64,000 bases of DNA from Pseudoalteromonas apostichopi (GCF_030297135.1 NZ_AP028065.1:2790001-2854000); one strand, 5' to 3'. Counted from the first letter of the stretch, positions 35,953 through 45,585 are shown. Translations and numbers: made by a program. Notes: generated from the letters alone by a model not told the origin.

Positions 35953-36603
35953 ATGCAATTATTTATTGGCAATAAAAACTACTCAACTTGGTCATTGCGA
36001 GCGTGGTATTTACTAAGTAAATTCAATGTTTCTTTTAAAGAGCAACAATTGGTTTTAGATACGCCTGAATTTTATGAAGCATTAAAAAATAAGTTTCCCG
36101 TGCAAAAAGTGCCGGCACTTATTGATGCTGAGTTAACCGTGTGGGACTCACTCGCTATTTGTGAATACATCAATGATGCTTATCTAAATGGTGCCGCTTG
36201 GCCTAGTGAAATAGCCCAAAGAGCAAAAGCGCGCAGTTTAGCTGCCGAGATGCACTCTGGTTTTGCTGCACTTCGTAATGAAATGCCAATGAATATTCGT
36301 GCTAAAAGGCATGTTGAATTATCAGAACAAGCTAAAAAAGATATCGCTCGTATCGATGAGATATTTTCTTCTCAGCAACAAAGTTATCCTAATATGTGGT
36401 TATTTGGCGATTTCTCTATTGTTGATGCGATGTTCGCACCTGTAGTACTTCGTTTTAAAACGTATCAAGTTGAGCTATCGTGTGCTGCACAAACTTATTG
36501 CCAGCATCTACTTGCTTGCCCGGTTATCAAAATCTGGATTAGCGAAGCTCTTAAGGAAACAGATATCGTTGACTGTGATGAAGCAGGTGAGGAAATTAAC
36601 TAG
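35953..36603 (+). CDS. Glutathione S-transferase family protein
   Basis: A 216-residue GST. The N-terminal thioredoxin-like domain has Asn-Tyr-Ser-Thr-Trp-Ser-Leu-Arg-Ala-Trp and the cis-proline block Val-Gln-Lys-Val-Pro-Ala-Leu, then Asp-Ser-Leu-Ala-Ile-Cys-Glu-Tyr. The all-helical C-terminal domain follows. It begins like the Gst family members Met-Gln-Leu-Phe-Ile-Gly-Asn-Lys. ATG 35953 has AAAGGAAG before it and is preferred over the in-frame ATG 45 bp upstream, which lies within the dyad region. Confidence 0.9.
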   Translation: MQLFIGNKNYSTWSLRAWYLLSKFNVSFKEQQLVLDTPEFYEALKNKFPVQKVPALIDAELTVWDSLAICEYINDAYLNGAAWPSEIAQRAKARSLAAEMHSGFAALRNEMPMNIRAKRHVELSEQAKKDIARIDEIFSSQQQSYPNMWLFGDFSIVDAMFAPVVLRFKTYQVELSCAAQTYCQHLLACPVIKIWISEALKETDIVDCDEAGEEIN

Positions 36604-36778
36604 CCGATATTGAGAATTTCTAACTATTAATTTTATTGCCTATTATACTTTTGCGTGGGATTTTTTGGCATATTTTTATACAAAAATACTAGTTCAATTA
36701 ATGAGCACACACACTATACTAGAGTAGTTGCTCTTTAATCGAACATCCCACATTTCCTTTCGTAGTAGGCATTTATTT

Positions 36779-37942
36779 ATGGGCGCTTTTGCAGCAAAAT
36801 TATTAAATCAAGATATGACAATTGAGCGCTATGCCTGTCAATTTAAGTCGCTTGAGGTAGAGCATGTCTTTTTACAAAGTAAATTCGGTCAAGATAAAAA
36901 AATAGCACAATTTTTGTGCTGTACAATTGCATTAGTCACTGCGCTTGTAACCTTCTTCGATAAGATGATTATACAGGCTTCATTTTGGCCAGAAACCGCT
37001 TTAATCGGCCGAGCTATTATGGTCTCAGTTTGTATTCTTAGTGCTTTTGCTCTGAATTATATTAAAAGCATCCAGTCATTTCGTTTGGTGATATCTGTGT
37101 TTATGCTGTTTTTATTTTTGAACATGCAATTTATGGCTATCACTTATGAGCGTTTCTATATTTTGCATATGTTTTTTGATGTGATCATCTTGATCACATT
37201 TTATTTCTCGACCTTGGTTTCAATTAAGTTATCGGTATTTTTAAGTATTTCATATAGTGCTCTTGCTATCTCTGTTATCTATTTCAGTAAAGAAATATCT
37301 AACCACTCTTTTTACATGGTGGTTTTAGCGCATGTGGCAGCAAACTTAGCAGGTATGATCATGGCTGCTCATGAACATATTATCCGTAGAGAACTTTTTG
37401 TAAGGAACACCCAGCTTGCTCAGCTTGCCCATGAGATGAAAAGCCAAGCCCTTAAAGATGCCCTTACTCAGTTACCTAACCGTCGTGCTTTTGATAATGC
37501 CTATGAAGAATATCAGCGGATGGTTAAACAGCAGCAAGGTGAGTCCAAGCAAGTATGTGTTATTTTAGCTGATATTGATTACTTCAAACGTGTTAACGAT
37601 ACCCATGGTCACGAGGTAGGTGATGTTGTATTGCAGCGTTTTTCTGCTTTTTTAACTGACTCATTACGTTCCTCTGATGATGTATATCGATTTGGCGGTG
37701 AAGAATTTGTTATTGTGCTACCACTATGCTCAGTGTCAGATGCAACTGTTATTATTAATACTATGATCGCAAGGATGAATAGTGAAATGTGCGAGGTTGG
37801 TGAGTTATCTTTAGCAATACGTGCAAGTTTTGGCTTAACCGTAATGAAAGAAGAGGAGCAAAAGTCAGTTATCTCCAGAGCTGATGCTGCACTTTATCAG
37901 GCTAAAGATGCAGGACGGAATCAATTAGTTATTAAATTTTAA
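36779..37942 (+). CDS. Membrane GGDEF diguanylate cyclase
   Basis: A 387-residue protein with six hydrophobic segments between about 45 and 200, a short coiled linker, and a GGDEF domain with intact Gly-Gly-Glu-Glu-Phe (about 306-310). The inhibitory site Arg-Ser-Ser-Asp lies five residues before it. It should make cyclic-di-GMP with product inhibition. Start uncertain: ATG 36779 is preferred to TTG 36728; ATG 36815 is also possible. It leads a three-gene run of cyclic-di-GMP genes. Confidence 0.9.
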   Translation: MGAFAAKLLNQDMTIERYACQFKSLEVEHVFLQSKFGQDKKIAQFLCCTIALVTALVTFFDKMIIQASFWPETALIGRAIMVSVCILSAFALNYIKSIQSFRLVISVFMLFLFLNMQFMAITYERFYILHMFFDVIILITFYFSTLVSIKLSVFLSISYSALAISVIYFSKEISNHSFYMVVLAHVAANLAGMIMAAHEHIIRRELFVRNTQLAQLAHEMKSQALKDALTQLPNRRAFDNAYEEYQRMVKQQQGESKQVCVILADIDYFKRVNDTHGHEVGDVVLQRFSAFLTDSLRSSDDVYRFGGEEFVIVLPLCSVSDATVIINTMIARMNSEMCEVGELSLAIRASFGLTVMKEEEQKSVISRADAALYQAKDAGRNQLVIKF

Positions 37943-38051
37943 TAGCCTAAATATAAGTACAAAATATGTACCTTATGCTCGTTTAAGTATAATCTTTATA
38001 CATTCTTTTCTATTAATTTAATCTGAATTATTAGCAAGCAAGGAGTCGCGA

Positions 38052-40493
38052 ATGCTAACACGCCAGGCGGAAGGCTATAAAATTTCAATTAGGGCAAGTG
38101 TATTGCTGGTTTTTGCCCTTGCTAGCTTACTCACCGGTATCGTGGCGATAAGTTTGCATTATTACTTTAGTGAAAAGTTATTACTGCAATCTAAATCAGA
38201 ACAGTTCAAACAAACTAGTCAGCAAATAGCCGATCACATAACAAGAATCAATCAGCGTGCTGATAATACCTTAAGCGTGATGATCCACGACACTAGGCTA
38301 TTATCAGAGAGCCAAAATAACAAAGAAATTTTACAGCAAGTGCTGATCGAAATTTTAACGCGTCATCCAGACTTTTATTCGCTAATTCTTGGTCATGCTA
38401 ATGGTGAATTATTACAGGTTATTAATTTAAAAGGGTATGCAAAGCTTCCTCCATCAATCCAACTCGATGAAGACGATCATTGGTTAGTGTATCAAATTTC
38501 TGGGCAGGGGGGGGAGCGTAAGCAGGTAACCACGTATTTAGATGAGTCGTTGGTCATTCGTAAAAGAGACACCCAAACTACGGATTACGACCCACGGAAT
38601 AGAGTTTGGTTTCTGGATGCAACGAGTGACTCTGTAACGAAAACAGAGCAGTATGTGTTTAAAGTACTTGAGGTACCAGGTTACACCTATGCAATAAAGT
38701 CAGCGCAAACAGGCGATGTATTAGCGATTGATATAGCCAGTGCAAGTTTGAATCACTTTTTAACCGACCAACAATCTAAAATGAAGCACCTTGTTGAAAG
38801 CGAAATGTATGTTTATCGGGGGAATGGTGAAATTATCGCAAGCAGTAAAAATCAAAGTCATCAGCATAGTTTTGCTGACCTATCTAAGTTAGTTAAATTG
38901 GATGAACAAAAATCAGGGCTTGCTAACAAAGAACATCAATTCGGCAAAATGTTAAATGTGCATGAAAAGGGCATAGAAAAATACATGTTTGTATTGCCGC
39001 TGCCGCTTAGTAGCGATATGCAATCAGATGAAGTTGATTATTTCACGGTGCTGGTATCTAAAGATGACGTGCTGGCGGTTATAAGAGATAAAATTCGTAT
39101 TTCAATTTTAGTGACTGGTTTATTTTTAATTTTGCTGCTGCCAGTCTCTTGGTTTTTTGCCTCTTCAATCGTCAACCCGATTCTCAAATTAGTAGGTGAA
39201 AATAAAAAAATTCAGCAGCGAGATTATAATGAAGTTTCAACACTCTCTAGCCACATTTTAGAAATCCATTATTTGGCAAGTTCGATGGTGGATATGAGTC
39301 GCTCTATTGAGCAACATGAAAACTCACAAAAAGCCCTGATGGAGTCATTTGTAGAGCTTATCGCCCAAGCGATTGATGACAAATCACCATATACGGCAGG
39401 GCACTGTGAGCGGGTCCCTGAGCTGGGTATTTGGCTTGCTGATGCTGCGTCAGACTCAAAAAATGAGGCGTTTTCTGAGTTCAGCTTTAAAACGTCTGAT
39501 GAACGACGAGAGTTTCGCTTAGCTGCGTGGTTGCACGACTGTGGTAAAATTACTACGCCTGAGCATATCGTTGATAAAGGCACTAAGCTTGAAACCATTT
39601 ATAACCGTATTCATGAAGTACGTACTCGATTTGAGGTGCTGCTACGTGATGCAAAAATTACTTATTATGAGCAGTTATTAGCCCATCCTGAGCAGCAATC
39701 TGTGCTTAAGCAAACGCTTGACCAACGAACCAAAAAGTTACACGCAGACTTTAGCTTTATTGCTGCCTGTAATGTTGGTGGTGAGTTTATGGATGAAGCG
39801 CAGCTGTCTCGTTTACATGAGGTTGCTAGCATTAAGTGGCAGCGCCATTTTGACGCAAGTTTAGGTTTATCGCCCCTTGAAGAAATGCGCATGGCTGATT
39901 TGAAGAATCAGCATTTACCTGTCGAAGAGTCACTCCTGAGCGATAAGCTAAGTGATTTAATTCCACACGAAAAAGCCGTTGAGTACCCAGAAAGTTTGGG
40001 CATTAATATGGCGATTCCGGAGTATAAATATAACCTTGGCGAAGTGTATAACTTGTCGGTGGCGCGGGGCACGCTTACAGCGGAAGATCGGTTTAAGATC
40101 AATGAGCATGTGATCAGTACAATTCGTATGCTTGGTAGTGTGCCATTCCCGAAAGAATTAGCTAAAGTTCCGCGTTATGCATCAACCCACCACGAAACCT
40201 TAAAAGGGACTGGCTACCCACGAAAATTAACCGAGGAACAATTATCAATACCTGAACGTGTGTTAGTACTTGCTGATATCTTCGAAGCATTAACCGCGGC
40301 AGACCGCCCATATAAAAAAGCCAAACCTTTGAGTGTTGCTATTGATATTTTAGCGAAAATGGTTGATGACGATCATATTGACCGTGACGTATTTGAGCTC
40401 TTTTTAACTTCCGGCATTTACCTAAAATATGCAAAACAGTTTTTACATGAGTCGCAAATTGATTCTGTCAATTTAACAAAATATCTAAGGTAA
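38052..40493 (+). CDS. HD-GYP phosphodiesterase with periplasmic Cache-type sensor
   Basis: An 813-residue protein. A membrane segment (17-38), a periplasmic double-Cache-like sensor (about 40-345, with Asp-Pro-Arg-Asn-Arg-Val-Trp-Phe) and a second membrane segment (352-372) lead to a HAMP-like linker. The catalytic domain has His-Asp-Cys-Gly-Lys (495-499) and His-His-Glu-Thr-Leu-Lys-Gly-Thr-Gly-Tyr-Pro (713-723), so the HD and GYP motifs are intact. The gap between them, about 218 residues, is roughly 160 more than in ordinary HD-GYP domains. It is a paralogue of the next gene and likely hydrolyses cyclic-di-GMP. Confidence 0.9.
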   Translation: MLTRQAEGYKISIRASVLLVFALASLLTGIVAISLHYYFSEKLLLQSKSEQFKQTSQQIADHITRINQRADNTLSVMIHDTRLLSESQNNKEILQQVLIEILTRHPDFYSLILGHANGELLQVINLKGYAKLPPSIQLDEDDHWLVYQISGQGGERKQVTTYLDESLVIRKRDTQTTDYDPRNRVWFLDATSDSVTKTEQYVFKVLEVPGYTYAIKSAQTGDVLAIDIASASLNHFLTDQQSKMKHLVESEMYVYRGNGEIIASSKNQSHQHSFADLSKLVKLDEQKSGLANKEHQFGKMLNVHEKGIEKYMFVLPLPLSSDMQSDEVDYFTVLVSKDDVLAVIRDKIRISILVTGLFLILLLPVSWFFASSIVNPILKLVGENKKIQQRDYNEVSTLSSHILEIHYLASSMVDMSRSIEQHENSQKALMESFVELIAQAIDDKSPYTAGHCERVPELGIWLADAASDSKNEAFSEFSFKTSDERREFRLAAWLHDCGKITTPEHIVDKGTKLETIYNRIHEVRTRFEVLLRDAKITYYEQLLAHPEQQSVLKQTLDQRTKKLHADFSFIAACNVGGEFMDEAQLSRLHEVASIKWQRHFDASLGLSPLEEMRMADLKNQHLPVEESLLSDKLSDLIPHEKAVEYPESLGINMAIPEYKYNLGEVYNLSVARGTLTAEDRFKINEHVISTIRMLGSVPFPKELAKVPRYASTHHETLKGTGYPRKLTEEQLSIPERVLVLADIFEALTAADRPYKKAKPLSVAIDILAKMVDDDHIDRDVFELFLTSGIYLKYAKQFLHESQIDSVNLTKYLR

Positions 40494-40614
40494 TTATTTG
40501 CTTATGCTTTAGGATAAAATTGCAGAGTTTTGTTTGTAATACAAAATTATTGGTGTATAAAAGATATACAAGCTAATATTACTAACGAACAAAGCATTGC
40601 AAGGAGATGCATAA

Positions 40615-43600
40615 GTGCTGGTATCTGCTTTTCAAAAACTTAAATCGAGAATTCGTTTTTCGATTCGCCTTACCGTTGTTGCCGTGTTCGTTTTAGCAAC
40701 TTCACTAACAGCTCTCATTGCAATTAGTCTGCAATATTATTTCAGCGAAAAAATGGCTATAGAGGCCAGTGTCAAAAACTTTAATTTAGCCACAGGCTCA
40801 GTGGTTGATTACCTTGCAAGGGTGAATGAAAAGTCAGAAAACACGCTAAGTGTAATGGTTCAAAATAGTAGCTTGATCAGTGCCAACAGCGAAGATAAAA
40901 GTGAGCTGAGAAATGTCATGAGTGAAATCATGCAGCTCAATCCATTATTTTATGCGTTGTATGTAGGCTATGAAAATGGTGACTTTTATGAATTAATTAA
41001 TTTAGAAAGCAGTGAAATAGTGCGTCAGCAGTTGCAGGCCATTGAAGCAGACCGTTGGGTGGTGATCCACATTAGCGGTGAAGGGGCAGAGCGTGTTCAG
41101 CATACTCATTATTTTGACCAGCAATTTAATTTACGTATCTCGCAAACCAAAGGCACCAGCTATGATCCGCGAGAGCGCTTGTGGTTTAAGCAAGCAAACT
41201 CAACACGCGTGAAAAAAACAAAGCCATATTTCTTTACTCACCTGCAAGCACCTGGGCAAACCTACTCAATAAAGTCAGCAAATGAAAATAGTGTGTTGGC
41301 GTTAGACGTTAGCTTGTCGAGTATTTCTGAATATTTGAGTCAACAGCAAAGTAAAATGAGTAGCCAGTATTTAAGTGAGCTGTACATTTACAATAAAGAA
41401 GGTGAAATTGTTGCCTCTAACCAACAAAAAAATAGCTTACTTTTGCCAAGGCTTGAAAAACTTCCCTTAACAGAACAGCAGCAAAGTGTATTGGCGAAGT
41501 ACCCTTATTTGAGCGTTTCTAACGAAACTAATTGGCCACCAATGGACTTTAGTGTCGGCGGTAACCCGAAAGGCTATAGCATTGATTATATTAATGCCTT
41601 GGCTGAGTTGCTCGGAATTAAGGTAACTTTTATTAACGGTTTTACATGGACTGAGTTTTTAACTCAATTTGCAAAAGATGAAATAGATATTGTACAGCCT
41701 ATTTTTAAAACCCCAGCAAATGAGTCGCTCGGTCTTATGAGTCAAACAATGGCAACTTTGCCGTTCAGTATCATTACTGCTAAAGGTTCAACACCGGTCG
41801 TTAGCATGAAGCAGTTAGCGGGCAAACAGTTAGCAATTGGTGAAGGCTGGTCGGTAATTAAAGTGATTAAAGTGCACTTTCCTGATATCGACATTGTTGA
41901 GCTGCCAAGTACCAAAGCGGTGCTCGATGCGGTAAGCCAAGGACGTGTGTATGCAGGGTTAGATAACGAAGCAGTGTTCAAATACACTCAAAATCAGTTT
42001 TTTATTGAAGGGATTCAATATAATCAGCTTGATAGTTATAGTCATGATCTCCTACCAGATACTCTGCATTTATTGTTTCATCCTGATGATGCAGAGCTAA
42101 AAGATTTAATTAATATGGCGATAGAGCAGCTCCCAAATTCGTATATTGCAGCACTAGAGCGTAAATGGTTAGGGAGCGATCCTAGTCAGCAATCACAAGT
42201 GATTGGCACAGTGCCATACCCTGAATTTCTTACTCTAATTACAGATCGGGCAAACTTCGCCCATTTACGTTTAATGACTCTAAATGGCGTTGAGAAGTAC
42301 GTGTATATTACCCCTGTTTCAGAAGGGGGAAGCAATAGCGATTACTTAGCGATAGTGGTGCCCAAAGAGGGCGTATTGAGCTCTACCCGTGAAAAAATTA
42401 AGCTGTCTATTTTTATCACCGCGGCCTGTTTGATTATGGTACTGCCTGTATCATGGTTTTTTGCCTCACCAATTGTTTCGCCAATTAAGACCTTAGAGGG
42501 TGAAAATTTAAAAATTAAACACCGTCAGTTTGATCAGGTTTCAACGCTAAAAAGCAGTATTAAAGAAATCAATAATTTAGCCAACTCCATGGTGCAAATG
42601 AGCCAATCAATTCAGCAGCATGAGCAAAAGCAAAAAGCCTTAATGGAGTCATTTATTGAGCTTATAGCTCAGGCTATCGATGATAAGTCTCCTTATACAG
42701 CAGGACATTGTGAACGGGTACCTGAACTTGGGATCATGCTGGCCAAAGCAGCTTCAAATTCAAATGAGGATGCGTTTAAACAGTTTGCGTTTAAAAATAA
42801 AGACGAACTAAGGGAATTTAGCCTCGCAGCTTGGTTACATGACTGCGGCAAAATCACTACTCCAGAGCATATCGTAGACAAGGGCACAAAGTTAGAAACT
42901 ATTTATAACCGTATCCACGAAGTGAGAACGCGTTTTGAGGTACTTTGGCGGGATGCAGAAATTGCTTATCTAAAAGACGTGCTAGTGTCACCTGAAAAGC
43001 AACCAGAGCTTGAGGCTGAACTTATTAAACGCCAAGCAGAGTTACGTAGTGATTTTTCGTTTATAGCAGCCTGTAATGTTGGCGGTGAGTTTATGGATGA
43101 AGCAAGCCTTGGACGTTTAGAGGCGCTTAGCAACATCACTTGGCAGCGAAATTTTGATGATAAAATAGGCCTTTCGCCAGTTGAAGAGTTAAGGGTTCAA
43201 AGCAATGATGAGCAATTGCCTGTCACTGAAAAGCTACTTTCAGATAAGCCTGAGCATTTGATTGCCCACGATAAACCTATACAGTATGACGAGCGTTTAG
43301 GGATAAAAGTAACCATTCCAGAATACAAGTATAATCTTGGCGAACTGTATAACTTACAAATTCAGCGCGGTACTTTAACAAACGAAGATCGATTTAAAAT
43401 TAATGAGCATATTATCAGTACTATTCGGATGCTAGATAACGTCCCATTTCCTGATGAATTAGCCCGTGTGCCGCGTTATGCCTCGACCCATCACGAAACA
43501 TTAAAAGGCACGGGTTATCCCCGTAAATTGTCTGCAGATGATTTATCGATACCTGAGCGTGTGTTAGTGCTGGCCGATATATTTGAAGCATTGACCGCAG

Positions 43601-43791
43601 CCGATAGACCTTATAAAAAAGCCAAACCATTGAGTGTTGCGATTGATATTTTAGCGAAGATGGTTGCCGATCAACATGTAGATGAAGATGTGTTCAAATT
43701 GTTCTTAACGTCAGGTATCTATCTTGAGTATGCAAAACGCTATTTAAATCCAGATCAAATCGATGATGTAGATATTGCGAAATACCTGTGA
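40615..43791 (+). CDS. HD-GYP phosphodiesterase with solute-binding domain inserted in the sensor
   Basis: A 1058-residue paralogue of the preceding gene, starting with GTG 40615 behind AAGGAG. The order is membrane segment (about 20-40), Cache-like sensor, a family 3 periplasmic solute-binding domain (about 283-520: Tyr-Pro-Tyr-Leu-Ser-Val-Ser-Asn, Gly-Tyr-Ser-Ile-Asp-Tyr-Ile-Asn, Ala-Ile-Gly-Glu-Gly), the rest of the sensor, then a membrane segment near 600. The HD-GYP domain has His-Asp-Cys-Gly-Lys (742-746) and His-His-Glu at 959. The 217-residue motif spacing matches its neighbour. Likely degrades cyclic-di-GMP in response to an amino-acid-like ligand. Confidence 0.9.
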   Translation: MLVSAFQKLKSRIRFSIRLTVVAVFVLATSLTALIAISLQYYFSEKMAIEASVKNFNLATGSVVDYLARVNEKSENTLSVMVQNSSLISANSEDKSELRNVMSEIMQLNPLFYALYVGYENGDFYELINLESSEIVRQQLQAIEADRWVVIHISGEGAERVQHTHYFDQQFNLRISQTKGTSYDPRERLWFKQANSTRVKKTKPYFFTHLQAPGQTYSIKSANENSVLALDVSLSSISEYLSQQQSKMSSQYLSELYIYNKEGEIVASNQQKNSLLLPRLEKLPLTEQQQSVLAKYPYLSVSNETNWPPMDFSVGGNPKGYSIDYINALAELLGIKVTFINGFTWTEFLTQFAKDEIDIVQPIFKTPANESLGLMSQTMATLPFSIITAKGSTPVVSMKQLAGKQLAIGEGWSVIKVIKVHFPDIDIVELPSTKAVLDAVSQGRVYAGLDNEAVFKYTQNQFFIEGIQYNQLDSYSHDLLPDTLHLLFHPDDAELKDLINMAIEQLPNSYIAALERKWLGSDPSQQSQVIGTVPYPEFLTLITDRANFAHLRLMTLNGVEKYVYITPVSEGGSNSDYLAIVVPKEGVLSSTREKIKLSIFITAACLIMVLPVSWFFASPIVSPIKTLEGENLKIKHRQFDQVSTLKSSIKEINNLANSMVQMSQSIQQHEQKQKALMESFIELIAQAIDDKSPYTAGHCERVPELGIMLAKAASNSNEDAFKQFAFKNKDELREFSLAAWLHDCGKITTPEHIVDKGTKLETIYNRIHEVRTRFEVLWRDAEIAYLKDVLVSPEKQPELEAELIKRQAELRSDFSFIAACNVGGEFMDEASLGRLEALSNITWQRNFDDKIGLSPVEELRVQSNDEQLPVTEKLLSDKPEHLIAHDKPIQYDERLGIKVTIPEYKYNLGELYNLQIQRGTLTNEDRFKINEHIISTIRMLDNVPFPDELARVPRYASTHHETLKGTGYPRKLSADDLSIPERVLVLADIFEALTAADRPYKKAKPLSVAIDILAKMVADQHVDEDVFKLFLTSGIYLEYAKRYLNPDQIDDVDIAKYL

Positions 43792-43881
43792 TTGGAAGCG
43801 CTTGCTTTTACTTTAGGGGGAAAAGTCCGTACAATTCGCCTCGTTTTTAGTGACGCTTTTAACGAGATAAATTCAAGCCGT

Positions 43882-44451
43882 ATGCATCAGATTGCTGACT
43901 TAATCGCTATTTTTGAAAACACCTTTTATCAAAGCCATAATACGCGTTTGATAAAGGGTGATGATGAACCTATATACCTGCCAGCTGATGAGCAAACGTC
44001 TTATCATCAAATTGTGTTTGCCCACGGTTTTTATGCCAGTGCCTTACATGAGATTGCTCACTGGTTAGTGGCTGGAGAGGCACGTAGATTAAAAGAAGAT
44101 TATGGCTATTGGTATTGTCCTGATGGTCGTGATAAACACCAACAAGCTGAATTTGAAGCGGTTGAAGTAAAGCCTCAAGCTATTGAATGGGCGCTAAGTG
44201 CAGCAGCTGGTTTCGATTTTAATGTATCGGTTGATAATTTAAATGGTGAACAAACCTGTCGATTTGATTTTCAGGCTCGGGTTCACCAGCAAGTGTTGAG
44301 TTTTTTAGCAACAGGTTTTAATCAGCGCACTACAGCACTCCTCAAAGCATTGAGCGATTTTTATAATACCCCATGGCCATTAACGGCTACACAGTTTTCA
44401 TGGCAGCGCGATTTTCAAAGCAACCCAGGAGCTTTATCTGATGCAGTTTAA
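43882..44451 (+). CDS. epmC: Elongation factor P hydroxylase EpmC
   Basis: A 189-residue protein very close to E. coli YfcM/EpmC. It has Asn-Thr-Arg-Leu-Ile-Lys-Gly-Asp-Asp-Glu-Pro-Ile-Tyr-Leu-Pro, His-Glu-Ile-Ala-His (56-60), Gly-Tyr-Trp-Tyr-Cys-Pro-Asp-Gly-Arg and Val-Glu-Val-Lys-Pro-Gln-Ala. EpmC hydroxylates the beta-lysylated lysine of EF-P; HExxH-type residues bind iron. The frame is open to 43792 right after the HD-GYP gene, but ATG 43882 gives the E. coli-like N-terminus and length. It overlaps the next gene by 11 bp. Confidence 0.93.
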   Translation: MHQIADLIAIFENTFYQSHNTRLIKGDDEPIYLPADEQTSYHQIVFAHGFYASALHEIAHWLVAGEARRLKEDYGYWYCPDGRDKHQQAEFEAVEVKPQAIEWALSAAAGFDFNVSVDNLNGEQTCRFDFQARVHQQVLSFLATGFNQRTTALLKALSDFYNTPWPLTATQFSWQRDFQSNPGALSDAV

Positions 44452-45583
44452 ATTAGGTTTGATTGTAAATCCGGTTGCCGGCTTAGGTGGCAGTGTGGCA
44501 CTGAAGGGAAGTGATGGCGCAGATACCGCTGCAAGGGCGATGCAACTTGGCGCAGAGCCAAAAGCAAACTTACGCACCCGAGCAGCTCTTGAAGTTCTGC
44601 TTGCACATCAAGGCGACTTAACCATTTACACAGTAGACGGTGAAATGGGCGAGCAGACGGCGCGCCAGCTTGGTTTTAAAACTCAAGTGATTTACCAAAC
44701 AAATGAAATCACCACCCCCGATGACACTGAGCAGGCTGCCAAGTTATTAGTTGAGCAAGGTGTCGACCTTATTTTATTTGCTGGTGGTGATGGTACTGCA
44801 CGTAATATTTGTCATGCGGTTGGTGATAGCACCCCTGTGTTAGGTATTCCTGCAGGCTGTAAAATACATTCTGGCGTTTACGCTATTACTCCTAAAGCAG
44901 CAGGTCGCGTTGTCGAGATGCTAGTCAAAGGTGAACTCGTCAGCCTTGGCGATGCCGATGTTATGGATATCGATGAAGATGCATTTCGTGAAGGTAAAGT
45001 AAAAGCTAAGCGCTATGGTGAAATGCAAGTTCCGAGTGAAGTGCGATATGTGCAAGCAGTTAAAAATGGCGGTAAAGAAACCAATGAATTAGTGCTTGCT
45101 GACATTGCTGCCTATGTTGTCAGTGAAATGGACGAAGACTGCTTATATGTAATGGGCAGTGGTTCAACCGTGGCTGCAATAATGGAAGAGATGGGTCTTG
45201 AAAATACCTTATTAGGTGTTGATTTAGTAGCAGACCAAGAGCTAGTTGCGCAGGATTTAACTGCACAGCAATTACTTGAGCTCACACAAGGTAAAGATAC
45301 TAAGTTGGTGATCACCTTAATTGGTGGACAAGGGCATATATTCGGCCGAGGAAATCAACAATTGAGTCCTGCACTTATCCGTGCGATTGGTCGCGACAAC
45401 ATTATTGTAGTGGCAACGAAAACTAAATTACAGGCCTTAAATGGCCGACCACTGATTGCCGATACAGGTGATAGTGAGTTAGACGATGAATTAAGTGGTT
45501 ATATTCGCGTAACCACAGGTTTTAATGACCATATTATGTATGCAGTGGGTCATCAAGATGGGCTGCACCCAGAGGAGAAGTAA
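44441..45583 (+). CDS. ATP-NAD kinase-like protein
   Basis: A 380-residue protein of the ATP-NAD/AcoX kinase-like family. It has Ile-Val-Asn-Pro-Val-Ala-Gly-Leu-Gly-Gly near the start, Gly-Gly-Asp-Gly-Thr-Ala-Arg (115-121), and Gly-Ile-Pro-Ala-Gly-Cys-Lys-Ile-His-Ser-Gly-Val. The Gly-Gly-Asp-Gly-Thr motif is the shared kinase signature, but the protein differs from the canonical NadK, so NAD phosphorylation is only a guess. It lies between epmC and yfcL. Confidence 0.88.
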   Translation: MQFKLGLIVNPVAGLGGSVALKGSDGADTAARAMQLGAEPKANLRTRAALEVLLAHQGDLTIYTVDGEMGEQTARQLGFKTQVIYQTNEITTPDDTEQAAKLLVEQGVDLILFAGGDGTARNICHAVGDSTPVLGIPAGCKIHSGVYAITPKAAGRVVEMLVKGELVSLGDADVMDIDEDAFREGKVKAKRYGEMQVPSEVRYVQAVKNGGKETNELVLADIAAYVVSEMDEDCLYVMGSGSTVAAIMEEMGLENTLLGVDLVADQELVAQDLTAQQLLELTQGKDTKLVITLIGGQGHIFGRGNQQLSPALIRAIGRDNIIVVATKTKLQALNGRPLIADTGDSELDDELSGYIRVTTGFNDHIMYAVGHQDGLHPEEK

Positions 45584-45585
45584 CA

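Noticed and set aside
37954..37976. Near-palindrome around TAAGTAC and GTACCTTA
   Set aside because: It has a one-base bulge and no known motif; it may be chance in AT-rich intergenic DNA.
40608..40640. ATG inside the Shine-Dalgarno region before the second HD-GYP gene
   Set aside because: It is in a different frame from the long protein; GTG 40615 with AAGGAG upstream is the right start.
43792..43881. N-terminal extension of epmC to a TTG right after the HD-GYP stop
   Set aside because: The extra 30 residues do not resemble EpmC, while ATG 43882 gives the expected start and length.
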